Below are positions 1-7,382 of a stretch of 64,000 nt of DNA, piece by piece. The position numbers and the translations under genes are program-made. The stretch is from positions 1 through 64,000 of the forward strand of contig JAXMJH010000140.1 of NCBI GenBank assembly GCA_034376725.1, given 5' to 3'. Positions within the stretch are counted from its first letter, which is position 1, and each line of letters starts with the position of its first letter. The notes under the pieces were generated by a model. The model searched no databases, was not told where the DNA came from, and saw only the letters and a list, made by a program, of their open reading frames with translations. This DNA is from UBA11164 sp034376725 (GTDB taxonomy: Bacteria; Pseudomonadota; Gammaproteobacteria; Xanthomonadales; Xanthomonadaceae).

Positions 1-8
1 CACCCGCA

Positions 9-135
9 CTGGCTTCTCATGACCCGGAATCGTGCTGCCAATGCTGGCGTCACATGCTCCGGATTGCTGGCTTCACATGCGCCGGAATCGTGGCCTCACA
101 TGCTCCGGAAGGCTGGCTTCCCATGAGCCGGAATA
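9..135. mobile_element. Five ~23-bp repeats, probable end of an IS21-like insertion sequence
   Basis: Five imperfect direct copies of a unit like CTGGCTTCACATGCGCCGGA lie at about 9-32, 44-66, 67-90, 91-112 and 113-135, the last four head to tail. Multiple internal repeats of the type CATG..CCGGAAT at the ends of an element are what I remember of IS21-family termini, where they bind the transposase. The element itself would lie left of the window, so no istA/istB can be checked. The array runs directly into a PIN-domain gene lacking its first codons, which fits an insertion or deletion junction near 135-145. It could instead be an unrelated tandem repeat. Confidence 0.5.
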
Positions 136-530
136 TCCAGCTGCGTGTGCAGCTGGCGCCACACGTCGCCGAATGGCTGGCCGCGCAGGCGGTATCCTCA
201 CTGTTCACGACTTCGATCACCCAGGCCGAAATCTATTACGGTCTGAGCCTGTTGCCGGCGGGTCGCAGGCGCGACCGGCTCCAGGCGGCGGTTCGACCCA
301 TATTCGAAGAGGATCTGCATGGCCGCGTGCTCGGCTTCGATGCCGCTGCCGCGACGGCGTATGCAGATATCGCCACCCAGCGCCGCGCCGCCGGATTGCC
401 GATCAGCCAGTGCGACGCCCAGATCGCCGCCATCGTCCGCATACACGCTGCCGACCTGGCGACCCGGAACACCCGTGATTTCGTCGATTGCGGCATCGGG
501 CTGATAGACCCGTTTGCGCCGACAGGATGA
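123..530 (+). pseudogene. 5'-truncated VapC-type PIN-domain toxin
   Basis: The reading frame from about 144 to 530 matches the body of type II toxin-antitoxin VapC ribonucleases: a W at the AEWLAAQ segment, SLFTTSITQAEIYYGL with the conserved acidic E, the LPAGRRR stretch, the acidic FDAAAATAYADI segment, ISQCDAQIAAI with the conserved D, and the closing LATRNTRDF. The family normally begins with an LDTNVISEL segment carrying the first catalytic Asp. That part is absent and is replaced by the 23-bp repeat array, so the frame can only start at an ATG inside the last repeat. With one catalytic acid lost, the product should be inactive. No vapB antitoxin gene remains upstream in the window. Confidence 0.75.
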
Positions 531-544
531 GACCGAGGTAGGCC

Positions 545-1138
545 ATGTCTGTTAATCAAGTGGGCCTTGAAACCGTCCTCGAACAGGTCCGCGAGCATTA
601 CCTCGCGGCCTATCGGCGCGCCATCGCGCGCTATCGCAAGCGCTTCGAGCGCAGTGCCGCCGAAGTGCTGCTCGAAGTCGGCCGCGACACCCCGCTCGTC
701 TATCGCTACTACCGGGTCGACCTGGCCAGCGGGGCGACCGATCCACCCAACTTCACCGAGGTCAACCCGCCGGCGCATTTGGAGTTCGAGCCGTTTCGCT
801 GCGAACACGCCGGCATGACCATCTCGCTCTCGCCACTGGTTTGGAACGGCGTCGAGTTCGACGTCGAGCCCGCACTCGTAGACGACTCGACACTGCAAGC
901 CTGGGCGCTCGCCTGTATCGATCCGGACGAACGCTCGCCCCAAGATGCCGATGGCTTGGGTGGATACCTGCACTCCATCTGTGAGCCCGAGAGTGACGGC
1001 AACCGCGCGCGCATCTGCGTCGATTTCGGTTCCGCGCCCGTTGGCTGCCTCTTGGAGCTGATCGCTCTGCTGCGCCAAGCGGGCTGCCGGCATGCCGACA
1101 TCCATAGCCGCAGCATGCTCGCTGCCAAAGAGGTATAG
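545..1138 (+). CDS. Protein of unknown function, 197 aa
   Basis: I do not recognise this protein. It starts at an ATG six bases after a GAGG ribosome-binding site and has no signal peptide or membrane segment. The first 60 residues look helical and are rich in Arg and Ala, the rest is acidic and mixed. It lies 14 bp downstream of the truncated vapC, in the same direction, next to the insertion-sequence remnant, so it may belong to an accessory segment. Codon use is GC-rich like the chromosome. An enzyme or binding fold cannot be inferred from visible motifs. The frame is uninterrupted and has a good start, so I think it is a real gene. Confidence 0.6.
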   Translation: MSVNQVGLETVLEQVREHYLAAYRRAIARYRKRFERSAAEVLLEVGRDTPLVYRYYRVDLASGATDPPNFTEVNPPAHLEFEPFRCEHAGMTISLSPLVWNGVEFDVEPALVDDSTLQAWALACIDPDERSPQDADGLGGYLHSICEPESDGNRARICVDFGSAPVGCLLELIALLRQAGCRHADIHSRSMLAAKEV

Positions 1139-1481
1139 CCGGACCGGTCGTTGTGCGTCGGGATTTCGTTCCCAGACGACTGCAATCGCGCGATCGTCCT
1201 TGATCGCGTCACATTGAAACTCTGCGAGCCGTGCGGCGCCACCGCAACTTTCGGGAAGCACTGGCCCCGATACCGATCCACCCTTGGCCGCCTGATGGCG
1301 AAGGCCGAATGTCCGACCGGTACCGACATGCCCGGGTCAAGCGACAGCTTCGGCCCGACCAGGAGGGTGTCGGCGCAGCCGACTTGCTCAGCCCGCAGGT
1401 CATGACGTGTGGCACGCTCGGGGCTGCCGACAGCGGAGGCATGATCGGGGACAAGGCCTTACCGGATTCCGGGAGTGAGCC
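1139..1481. other. Gene-free stretch
   Basis: About 340 bp between the unknown gene and the reductase gene. Short frames exist on both strands but none has a ribosome-binding site or a recognisable product. I see no clear terminator, repeat array or RNA. A promoter for the reductase gene is expected here but no convincing -35/-10 pair was found. Confidence 0.5.
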
Positions 1482-2627
1482 ATGAGACTGCGCACCAAAA
1501 TTGCGGCATCTGTCCTCGCGTTTCTGGTTGTGGCGGTGGGGGCGCTGGCGTTCGTGCTGAGCTACGACGCGGCCTGCGAGGCGCCGGTCGCATCCGCTGA
1601 AGGAGCGACGCTGATGCAGGCGATCAGGTATCGCTGTTACGGCTCGACCGAAGTCCTGACGCTCGAACGCGTCGCGCGGCCGGAACCCGGCGACGACGAA
1701 TTGTTGGTCAAGGTGCACGCGGCGGCCGTCAACCCGCTGGACTGGCACTTCATGCAGGGCCAGCCTTATTTCATGCGCCTGTCGTCCGGGATCGGCCGTC
1801 CGGCCAACCCGCGGGTCGGCGTCGACTTCGCAGGCACGGTGGAGGCGGTTGGCCGCAACGTGCAGTGGTTCAAGCCCGGCGACGCGGTGTTTGGCGGCAT
1901 GAACGGCTCCTTTGCCGAATACCTGGTGATTCGCGAGACTGGCTCGGTGGCGAGCATGCCCGCCAATGCCAGTTTCGAGGAGGCGGCGGCAGTCCCTGTC
2001 GCGGCCATCACGGCGCTGCAGGCGGTTCGCGACGCGGGCCGGGTCGGCCCCGGCTCGCGCGTTCTCATCAACGGCGCCTCGGGCGGCGTGGGCACCTACG
2101 CGATGCAGCTCGCCAGGGCGCAGGGCGCGCACGTCACCGGCGTGAGCAGTACCCGAAACCTGGCGCTGGTGCGGTCGCTGGGTGCGGACCAGATGATCGA
2201 CTACACGCAGGAAGATTTCACCCGGGGCACGGAACGCTACGACGCGATCATCGACAATGTCGGAAACCATTCGCTCGGCGCATATCGCCGCGTGCTGAAG
2301 CCCGACGGCATCCTCGTGCTGGTGACCGGGCCCAAGACCAATCGCTGGCTCGGCCCCATCGCTCGCATCCTGTGGTCGAAGATGAGCGATCCATTCGTGA
2401 GCCAGACGCATGCCGATCTGTTCGCCACGCTCAATCAGCGGGATCTGGCCGTGCTGCGCGACATGATGGAGGCCGGTACGCTCCGATCCGTCATCGATCG
2501 CCGCTTCGCGCTCAGCGAGACCGCCGAGGCGATCGAGTACATGGAACAGGGCCGCAGCCGCGGAAAGAACGTCATCACTGTCGTTCAGGACAACGTTTCG
2601 GCGGCCCAGCCGGACTCCGGGCAATGA
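1482..2627 (+). CDS. Membrane-anchored NAD(P)H-dependent reductase, MDR (zinc-less alcohol dehydrogenase/quinone reductase) family
   Basis: A 381-residue member of the medium-chain dehydrogenase/reductase superfamily. Residues 5-28 form an N-terminal hydrophobic helix, so the enzyme is probably anchored to the inner membrane or exported as an anchored protein. The catalytic part begins near residue 45 (AIRYRCYGSTEVLTLE), followed by the AAVNPLDWHFMQG and GVDFAGTVEAVGRN segments of the GroES-like fold and a nucleotide-binding NGASGGVGTYAMQ motif near residue 197. The zinc ligands of true alcohol dehydrogenases are missing, which is typical of quinone or enone reductases. It starts after a GGGAG-like site and ends just before a strong hairpin terminator. 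Substrate unknown. Confidence 0.8.
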   Translation: MRLRTKIAASVLAFLVVAVGALAFVLSYDAACEAPVASAEGATLMQAIRYRCYGSTEVLTLERVARPEPGDDELLVKVHAAAVNPLDWHFMQGQPYFMRLSSGIGRPANPRVGVDFAGTVEAVGRNVQWFKPGDAVFGGMNGSFAEYLVIRETGSVASMPANASFEEAAAVPVAAITALQAVRDAGRVGPGSRVLINGASGGVGTYAMQLARAQGAHVTGVSSTRNLALVRSLGADQMIDYTQEDFTRGTERYDAIIDNVGNHSLGAYRRVLKPDGILVLVTGPKTNRWLGPIARILWSKMSDPFVSQTHADLFATLNQRDLAVLRDMMEAGTLRSVIDRRFALSETAEAIEYMEQGRSRGKNVITVVQDNVSAAQPDSGQ

Positions 2628-2629
2628 AA

Positions 2630-2655
2630 AAGCGCGCAACCGGAGTTGCGCGCTT
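2630..2655. terminator. Bidirectional rho-independent terminator between the reductase gene and ahcY
   Basis: A perfect 11-bp stem, AAGCGCGCAAC / GTTGCGCGCTT, with a four-base CGGA loop. It is followed on the plus strand by TATTTC and preceded by AAA, so it can end transcription of both converging genes. Confidence 0.85.
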
Positions 2656-2681
2656 ATTTCAATCGCAAAAAACTGCGTGCC

Positions 2682-4112
2682 TCAGTAGCGGTAGTGCTCC
2701 GGCTTGTACGGCCCCTCCACCGGTACGCCGAGGTAGGCGGCCTGCTCGTCGGTCAGCCGGGTCAGCTTGACGCCGATCTGTTCCAGGTGCAGGCGGGCCA
2801 CTTCCTCGTCGAGCTTCTTGGGTAGGCGATACACGGTCTTTTCGTACGTGTCCTTGTTGGCCCACAGGTCGATCTGCGCCAGGGTCTGGTTGGAGAACGA
2901 GTTGGACATCACGAAGGCCGGGTGGCCGTGGGCGCAGCCGAGGTTGACCAGGCGGCCTTCGGCCAGCAGGTAGATGCTGCGGCCGCTGGCGAAGGTGTAG
3001 CGGTCCACCTGCGGCTTGATGGTCTCTTTCTTGATGCCTTCGGCGGCGTTGAGCCGGTCGACCTGGATCTCGTTGTCGAAGTGGCCGATATTGCACACCA
3101 GCGCATTGTTCTTCATGCCCTGCATGTGTTCGAGGGTGATGATGTCCTTGTTGCCGGTGGTGGTGACGAAGATGTCGGCCTCGTGCAGCACATCTTCGAT
3201 GCGCTTGACCTCGAAGCCTTCCATCGCCGCCTGCAGGGCGTTGATCGGGTCGATTTCGGTGATGATGACCCGCGCGCCCAGGCCGCGCAGGCTGTGCGAG
3301 CTGCCCTTGCCGACATCGCCGTAGCCGCAGACCACGGCCACCTTGCCGGCGATCATCAGATCGGTGGCGCGCTTGATGGCGTCGGCCAGCGACTCGCGGC
3401 AGCCGTACAGGTTGTCGAACTTGGACTTGGTGACCGAATCGTTGACGTTGATGGCCGGCACCAGCAGCTTGCCGGCTTCCATCATCTGGTACAGGCGGTG
3501 CACGCCGGTGGTGGTTTCCTCGGACACGCCGCGCCAGTCCTTGGCCACCGTCGCCCAGAAGCCGGGACGCTCGCTGCGGGTGCGCTTGAGCAGGTTCTTG
3601 ATTACCTGCTCCTCGTGGTTGGCGCCCGGCTGGTCGACCCAGTCGTCGCCGTTTTCCATGTCCAGGCCCTTGTGAATCAGCAGCGTGGCGTCGCCGCCGT
3701 CGTCGACGATCAGCTCCGGGCCGGTCATGCCTTCGTGGGTGAGCATGTCCAGCGTGCAGTCCCAGTATTCTTCAAGCGTTTCGCCCTTCCAGGCGAACAC
3801 CGGAACACCGGATGCCGCGATGGCGGCGGCGGCGTCGTCCTGGGTGGAGAAAATATTGCAGCTGGCCCAGCGCACGTTGGCGCCCAGCGCGCTCAGCGTC
3901 TCGATGAGCACGGCGGTTTCCTTGGTCATGTGCAGCGAGCCGGACAGGCGCACGCCCTTGAGCGGCTGCAGCGGTGCGTATTTCGCGCGGATCTGCATCA
4001 GGCCGGGCATTTCCTCCTCGGCCATGCGGATGCGGCGGCGGCCAAGGTCGGCCAGCGAAATGTCGCGGACCTTGTAGTCCTGCGTGGGGGATGATTTGAC
4101 GACTGCGTTCAT
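2682..4112 (-). CDS. ahcY: Adenosylhomocysteinase (S-adenosyl-L-homocysteine hydrolase)
   Basis: Reversibly hydrolyses S-adenosylhomocysteine to adenosine and homocysteine in the cytoplasm, removing the product inhibitor of methyltransferases. The 476-residue protein has the long bacterial form of the family. Visible are SGSLHMTKETAVLIETL near residue 57, the substrate-binding DDGGDATLL near 137, the NAD-binding VCGYGDVGKGSS at 261-272, TTTGNKDII, the NIGHFDNEIQ segment and the C-terminal KPEHYRY that closes the cofactor site. A GGAG ribosome-binding site precedes the ATG at 4112. Upstream lies an SAH riboswitch and a good -10 box, so expression should rise with its own substrate. metK, which makes SAM, is 3.3 kb away on the same strand. 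Confidence 0.98.
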   Translation of the reverse strand: MNAVVKSSPTQDYKVRDISLADLGRRRIRMAEEEMPGLMQIRAKYAPLQPLKGVRLSGSLHMTKETAVLIETLSALGANVRWASCNIFSTQDDAAAAIAASGVPVFAWKGETLEEYWDCTLDMLTHEGMTGPELIVDDGGDATLLIHKGLDMENGDDWVDQPGANHEEQVIKNLLKRTRSERPGFWATVAKDWRGVSEETTTGVHRLYQMMEAGKLLVPAINVNDSVTKSKFDNLYGCRESLADAIKRATDLMIAGKVAVVCGYGDVGKGSSHSLRGLGARVIITEIDPINALQAAMEGFEVKRIEDVLHEADIFVTTTGNKDIITLEHMQGMKNNALVCNIGHFDNEIQVDRLNAAEGIKKETIKPQVDRYTFASGRSIYLLAEGRLVNLGCAHGHPAFVMSNSFSNQTLAQIDLWANKDTYEKTVYRLPKKLDEEVARLHLEQIGVKLTRLTDEQAAYLGVPVEGPYKPEHYRY

Positions 4113-4140
4113 GGCGATTCTCCGTAAGTTATCGGGGAAT

Positions 4141-4212
4141 GGGCGCCGTTGAAGCGGTGGTTCCGCGCCGAGCCTGGCCTGCCTCTCGCAGGTCGCAGCG
4201 CCCCTCGTCGCG
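4141..4212 (-). promoter_or_regulatory. SAH riboswitch in the ahcY leader
   Basis: Read on the minus strand, the leader contains the signature blocks of the S-adenosylhomocysteine riboswitch in the right order: CGAGGGGCGCTGC, then GGCCAGGCTCGG, then AACGGCGCCC. GGGCGC at the 5' side can pair with GCGCCC at the 3' side to close the element, and CGAG can pair with CTCG as the pseudoknot. The aptamer ends about 28 bases before the ahcY start. Riboswitches of this family switch expression on when SAH accumulates. The rest of the 430-bp gap to the divergent ndh gene shows no gene. Confidence 0.92.
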
Positions 4213-4225
4213 GGTTTGATTGACC

Positions 4226-4231
4226 ATTATA
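4226..4231 (-). promoter_or_regulatory. -10 box of the ahcY promoter
   Basis: A perfect TATAAT on the minus strand, placed so that transcription would start just before the riboswitch. No strong -35 hexamer is seen; TTCACG at 4252-4257 is the nearest candidate but its spacing (20 bp) is long. Confidence 0.75.
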
Positions 4232-4542
4232 CGAGGCTGGCGCCCGGTTCCCGTGAAGCGGACGCAAACGCGGGAAAGGCCGCCGTCCCTGGCGAACGCG
4301 TCTTCCGAAGGGTTTATCGGCCGCTGGCAGGAGGCCTTTAATCCGGCGACCCGGCCGCCAGCCAACCGGAGCCGGTTGATTTGGTCGCCTGACCGGTGGG
4401 TTCCGACCGGTGCGTCGGGCGGGTGGCTGCGGTCGGGCCGGCACCCGTGTGAGACTGCTGCGATCGGCACGCGCGGCCTTGCACCGCGAACCCGCTTCGC
4501 CGAACGCGGTCTGACCCCGGACAACTTTACGGAACCTCGCTC

Positions 4543-5889
4543 ATGCCCTTCTCCGAACGCCCAGCCGCTGGATCGAGTCCGCCGCCGCGCGTTGTCATTG
4601 TCGGTGCCGGATTCGCCGGCCTCTCGGCGGCGCGCGCCCTGGCCGGCGTTGACGTCGCGATTACCCTGGTCGACCGACGCAACTTCCACCTGTTCCAGCC
4701 ATTGCTCTACCAGGTGGCCACCGCCGGCCTGACGCCTTCGGACATCGCCTGGCCGATCCGCAGCATCCTGCGCGACCAGCGCAATGTCCGGGTGGTGCTG
4801 GGCACCGTGACCGGTGTCGATCGGGACCGCCGCCGGGTGGCGGTATCGGATGGCGAATGCTTCGAGTACGACTGGCTGATCCTGGCGACCGGCGCTACCC
4901 ACAACTATTTCGGCAACGAGCACTGGGCCAGTTTCGCTCCCGGACTGAAGCGTGTCGACGACGCCACCACGATTCGCAGGCGGATCCTTTTGGCGTTCGA
5001 GCGGGCCGAGCTGAGCGACGATCCCGATCAACGCCGGCGCCTGATGAGCTTCGTCATCGTCGGTGGCGGGCCGACCGGCGTCGAGCTGGCCGGCGCCATC
5101 GCAGAGCTGGCGCGCAAGGCGCTGGCCCGCGATTTTCGCCGGATCGACCCCCGCCAGACCCGCATAACCCTGCTGCAGGGTGGCTCGCGGCTGCTGCCGG
5201 GCTTTCCCGAAAAGCTTTCCCGCCACGCCGCGCAGGCGCTGGAATCGCTCGGGGTGGAGGTGCGCACCGATGCGCGCGTGACCGCGTGCGATGGCGAGGG
5301 TGTTTGGTTGGGCGATGAGCAGGTGCTGGCCAATACCGTGCTGTGGGCCGCTGGCGTATCGGCCTCGCCGGCGGCCAACTGGGCCGGCGCTCCCAGCGAC
5401 CACGCGGGAAGAGCCCGTGTCGGTTCGGACCTGAGCGTGCCCGGCGAGCCGCGCATTTTCGTCGTCGGCGACACCGCCGCCATGTCCGGCAGCGATGGCG
5501 AACCGGTGCCCGGCATCGCGCCGGCGGCCAAGCAGGCCGGTCGCTACGTCGCTTCGATCATCGCCGCAGACGTCGCCGGCCGTTCCAGACCGGGGCCATT
5601 TCGCTATCGCCACATGGGCAGCCTGGCCACCATCGGACGGCATCAGGCGGTGATCGATTTCGGTCGGATAACGCTGTGGGGCTGGCCGGCCTGGTGGGTG
5701 TGGGGCCTGGCCCACGTTTACTTTCTGATCGGCATGCGCAACCGTCTGCTGGTGGCGATGCAGTGGTTCTTCAGCTATATCACCTTCGGTCGCGGCGCGC
5801 GCCTGATCGCCGGCACCGAAGCCGACCCGCCGTCGCGTGCGAAGTCAAACAGCAGCGCCAGCGGGCCGGAGCGAGAGCCGCCACGCTGA
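4543..5889 (+). CDS. ndh: Type II NADH:quinone oxidoreductase (NDH-2)
   Basis: A 448-residue single-subunit flavoprotein that passes electrons from NADH to quinone at the inner membrane without pumping protons. The N-terminal FAD site is VVIVGAGFAGLSAARAL (near residue 18), followed by the family hallmark NFHLFQPLLYQVATAGL. A second nucleotide fold for NADH is seen at FVIVGGGPTGVELAGAIAE (near 170), then the ATGATHNYFG and VVGDTAA segments. The last 90 residues contain hydrophobic, Trp-rich stretches (WGWPAWWVWGLAHVYFLIG) expected for membrane attachment. The gene is divergent from ahcY. The C-terminus after residue 425 is Ser/Arg-rich and not conserved. Confidence 0.93.
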   Translation: MPFSERPAAGSSPPPRVVIVGAGFAGLSAARALAGVDVAITLVDRRNFHLFQPLLYQVATAGLTPSDIAWPIRSILRDQRNVRVVLGTVTGVDRDRRRVAVSDGECFEYDWLILATGATHNYFGNEHWASFAPGLKRVDDATTIRRRILLAFERAELSDDPDQRRRLMSFVIVGGGPTGVELAGAIAELARKALARDFRRIDPRQTRITLLQGGSRLLPGFPEKLSRHAAQALESLGVEVRTDARVTACDGEGVWLGDEQVLANTVLWAAGVSASPAANWAGAPSDHAGRARVGSDLSVPGEPRIFVVGDTAAMSGSDGEPVPGIAPAAKQAGRYVASIIAADVAGRSRPGPFRYRHMGSLATIGRHQAVIDFGRITLWGWPAWWVWGLAHVYFLIGMRNRLLVAMQWFFSYITFGRGARLIAGTEADPPSRAKSNSSASGPEREPPR

Positions 5890-6109
5890 CCATCTCGCGC
5901 GGCGATTTCGCTGGTGTTCGGCCGCAGCCGGCGCGCGTTTGCGCACATTAGTCGATACGAACCGTTGGTATGCGTCGCGCCGCATGAGACCAGGCTCGGC
6001 TATCCTGCGACATGCAATGATGCCACGCGACACGCTGCGTGAACTGCGTCCTTTGCTTCTAGTGGTGTGTCAGCGGCTGGGCACAGGGGGTGGCGTTAAG
6101 GATATGGCG

Positions 6110-6934
6110 ATGATCAGCGAAACTGCCAACGTATCGAGTCTGTTCCCGTCCAGAGGAAACTGGACACGAGAGCAGCTGAAACTGGCCTTCTATCTCTACT
6201 GCCAATTGCCTTTTGGGAGGCTACATCGCCGCAATCAGGCCATTGTCGACCTGGCTGGGCTCATCGGTCGCTCGCCAGACGCTCTCGCGATGAAGTTAGT
6301 TAACTTCGCGAGCCTCGACCCGGCCATCACTCGCAGCGGCAGAAGCGGACTCAGCGGAGCATCGCGGCTCGACCGGGAAGTTTGGGACGAGTTTCACGCC
6401 GACTGGGAGGAACTTGCCTCGGAATGCGCTCAACTGATGACCGCGTTGCGGGAACGGCTTTTGGGTGAGGACGACCAGCACAGGGACGATGCGGAAGAAG
6501 ATTCGCTAGACCTCGCGGACCATACGGGGCAGACGCGCGTTGTATTGACGCATCAGCGAATCAAACAACAATTCTTTCGACGCGCGGTGCTCAGCAGTTA
6601 CCACGGACGCTGCTGCATGTCGGGGTTGTCGGAGACTCAGTTGCTAGTCGCCGGCCATATTGTCCCGTGGCGGAGCGATACGCGGAACCGCTTGAACCCC
6701 CGAAATGGTCTGTGTCTTTCGGCGATACACGACAGGGCTTTTGATCGTGGTCTGGTTGCGCTCACTGACGATCTGCGCGTCATAGTCTCGGATCGACTGC
6801 TCTCTCAGAACGACGAGATTACAACTCGCATCTTCCGTCCGCTTTTAGGGCAGCAGATTGAGCTTCCGGAAAAGTTTGCTCCCGACCCGACGTTTATACG
6901 GATGCACCGTGAGTGCTGCTTTTTGGGGGGCTAA
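6110..6934 (+). CDS. HNH endonuclease (HNH_2 type), possible restriction or defence nuclease
   Basis: About 274 residues. The C-terminal half carries an HNH_2-type nuclease core: CCMSGLS, AGHIVPWRSD with the metal-binding His, NPRNGLCLSAIHDRAFD with the conserved Asn and His. The N-terminal half (NWTREQLKLAFYLYCQLPF) resembles the DNA-binding or effector-linking part found in putative HNH restriction proteins. The start chosen at 6110 follows AAGGA with a 7-base spacer; an in-frame ATG at 6104 is the alternative. Base composition is clearly lower in GC than ndh and metK on either side, suggesting transfer. A small unknown gene follows one base after its stop. The target and any partner modification enzyme are unknown. 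Confidence 0.75.
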   Translation: MISETANVSSLFPSRGNWTREQLKLAFYLYCQLPFGRLHRRNQAIVDLAGLIGRSPDALAMKLVNFASLDPAITRSGRSGLSGASRLDREVWDEFHADWEELASECAQLMTALRERLLGEDDQHRDDAEEDSLDLADHTGQTRVVLTHQRIKQQFFRRAVLSSYHGRCCMSGLSETQLLVAGHIVPWRSDTRNRLNPRNGLCLSAIHDRAFDRGLVALTDDLRVIVSDRLLSQNDEITTRIFRPLLGQQIELPEKFAPDPTFIRMHRECCFLGG

Positions 6935-6935
6935 C

Positions 6936-7307
6936 ATGGCAAGCGGATACTGCGTGTTCGAATATTTGTACCGTGACGCTGGAAACTGGAAGACATGGGG
7001 CTCCATACTTCTGGCCGGCACGGTACCTGCGCAGGCGCATGAATTAATCGAGCGCCACTGTGAGATGGGCAGCTTGTTCGTCGCCGAGCAACTTGGAGTG
7101 CGGTCACTCTGCGAGCGGCATTACCAACAATTCGGCGGGCCCAGCGAGCTGGACCATGGGTATCACGAATACCACCATTTTCGCGAGGCGACGCCAGACG
7201 AAGTTGATGCACTTCAGGTAATGGAGCCTGCGGCAACTTTCCTAGCTCGGATCGTTCGCATCGGTGGGCACTGGGACGTTCGACTGTCGCCGAATGCCTG
7301 GCGGTGA
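6936..7307 (+). CDS. Small protein of unknown function, paired with the HNH endonuclease
   Basis: A 123-residue protein starting one base after the HNH gene, behind a GGGGGG ribosome-binding stretch; the two are almost certainly co-transcribed. It is rich in aromatic residues, His and Glu (for example YCVFEYLYRDAGNWKTWG and HGYHEYHHFREAT), without signal peptide or membrane segment. I recall uncharacterised bacterial proteins with the same YLYRDAGN start but no known function. Its tight coupling to a nuclease makes an accessory or control role possible, which is only inference. A hairpin terminator follows, so the pair forms a self-contained cassette. Confidence 0.65.
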   Translation: MASGYCVFEYLYRDAGNWKTWGSILLAGTVPAQAHELIERHCEMGSLFVAEQLGVRSLCERHYQQFGGPSELDHGYHEYHHFREATPDEVDALQVMEPAATFLARIVRIGGHWDVRLSPNAWR

Positions 7308-7327
7308 AAGACGCTGGCTGGCACATG

Positions 7328-7356
7328 CAACGGGCCGCTTTCGCGGCCCGTTGGGT
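7328..7356 (+). terminator. Terminator after the HNH cassette, convergent with metK
   Basis: An 11-bp GC-rich stem CAACGGGCCGC / GCGGCCCGTTG with a four-base loop, followed by GGTTTC. It ends the HNH operon and may also serve metK from the other side. Confidence 0.75.
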
Positions 7357-7382
7357 TTCATGGTGATGTCGGGCTGACGCGG

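Noticed and set aside
1151..1485. Small open frames between the unknown gene and the reductase gene
   Set aside because: Two overlapping frames of similar length exist, neither with a start signal or a known product.
2922..4094. A 390-codon plus-strand frame
   Set aside because: Fully antisense to ahcY, with a low-complexity Ala/Val/Gln/His translation and no motif.
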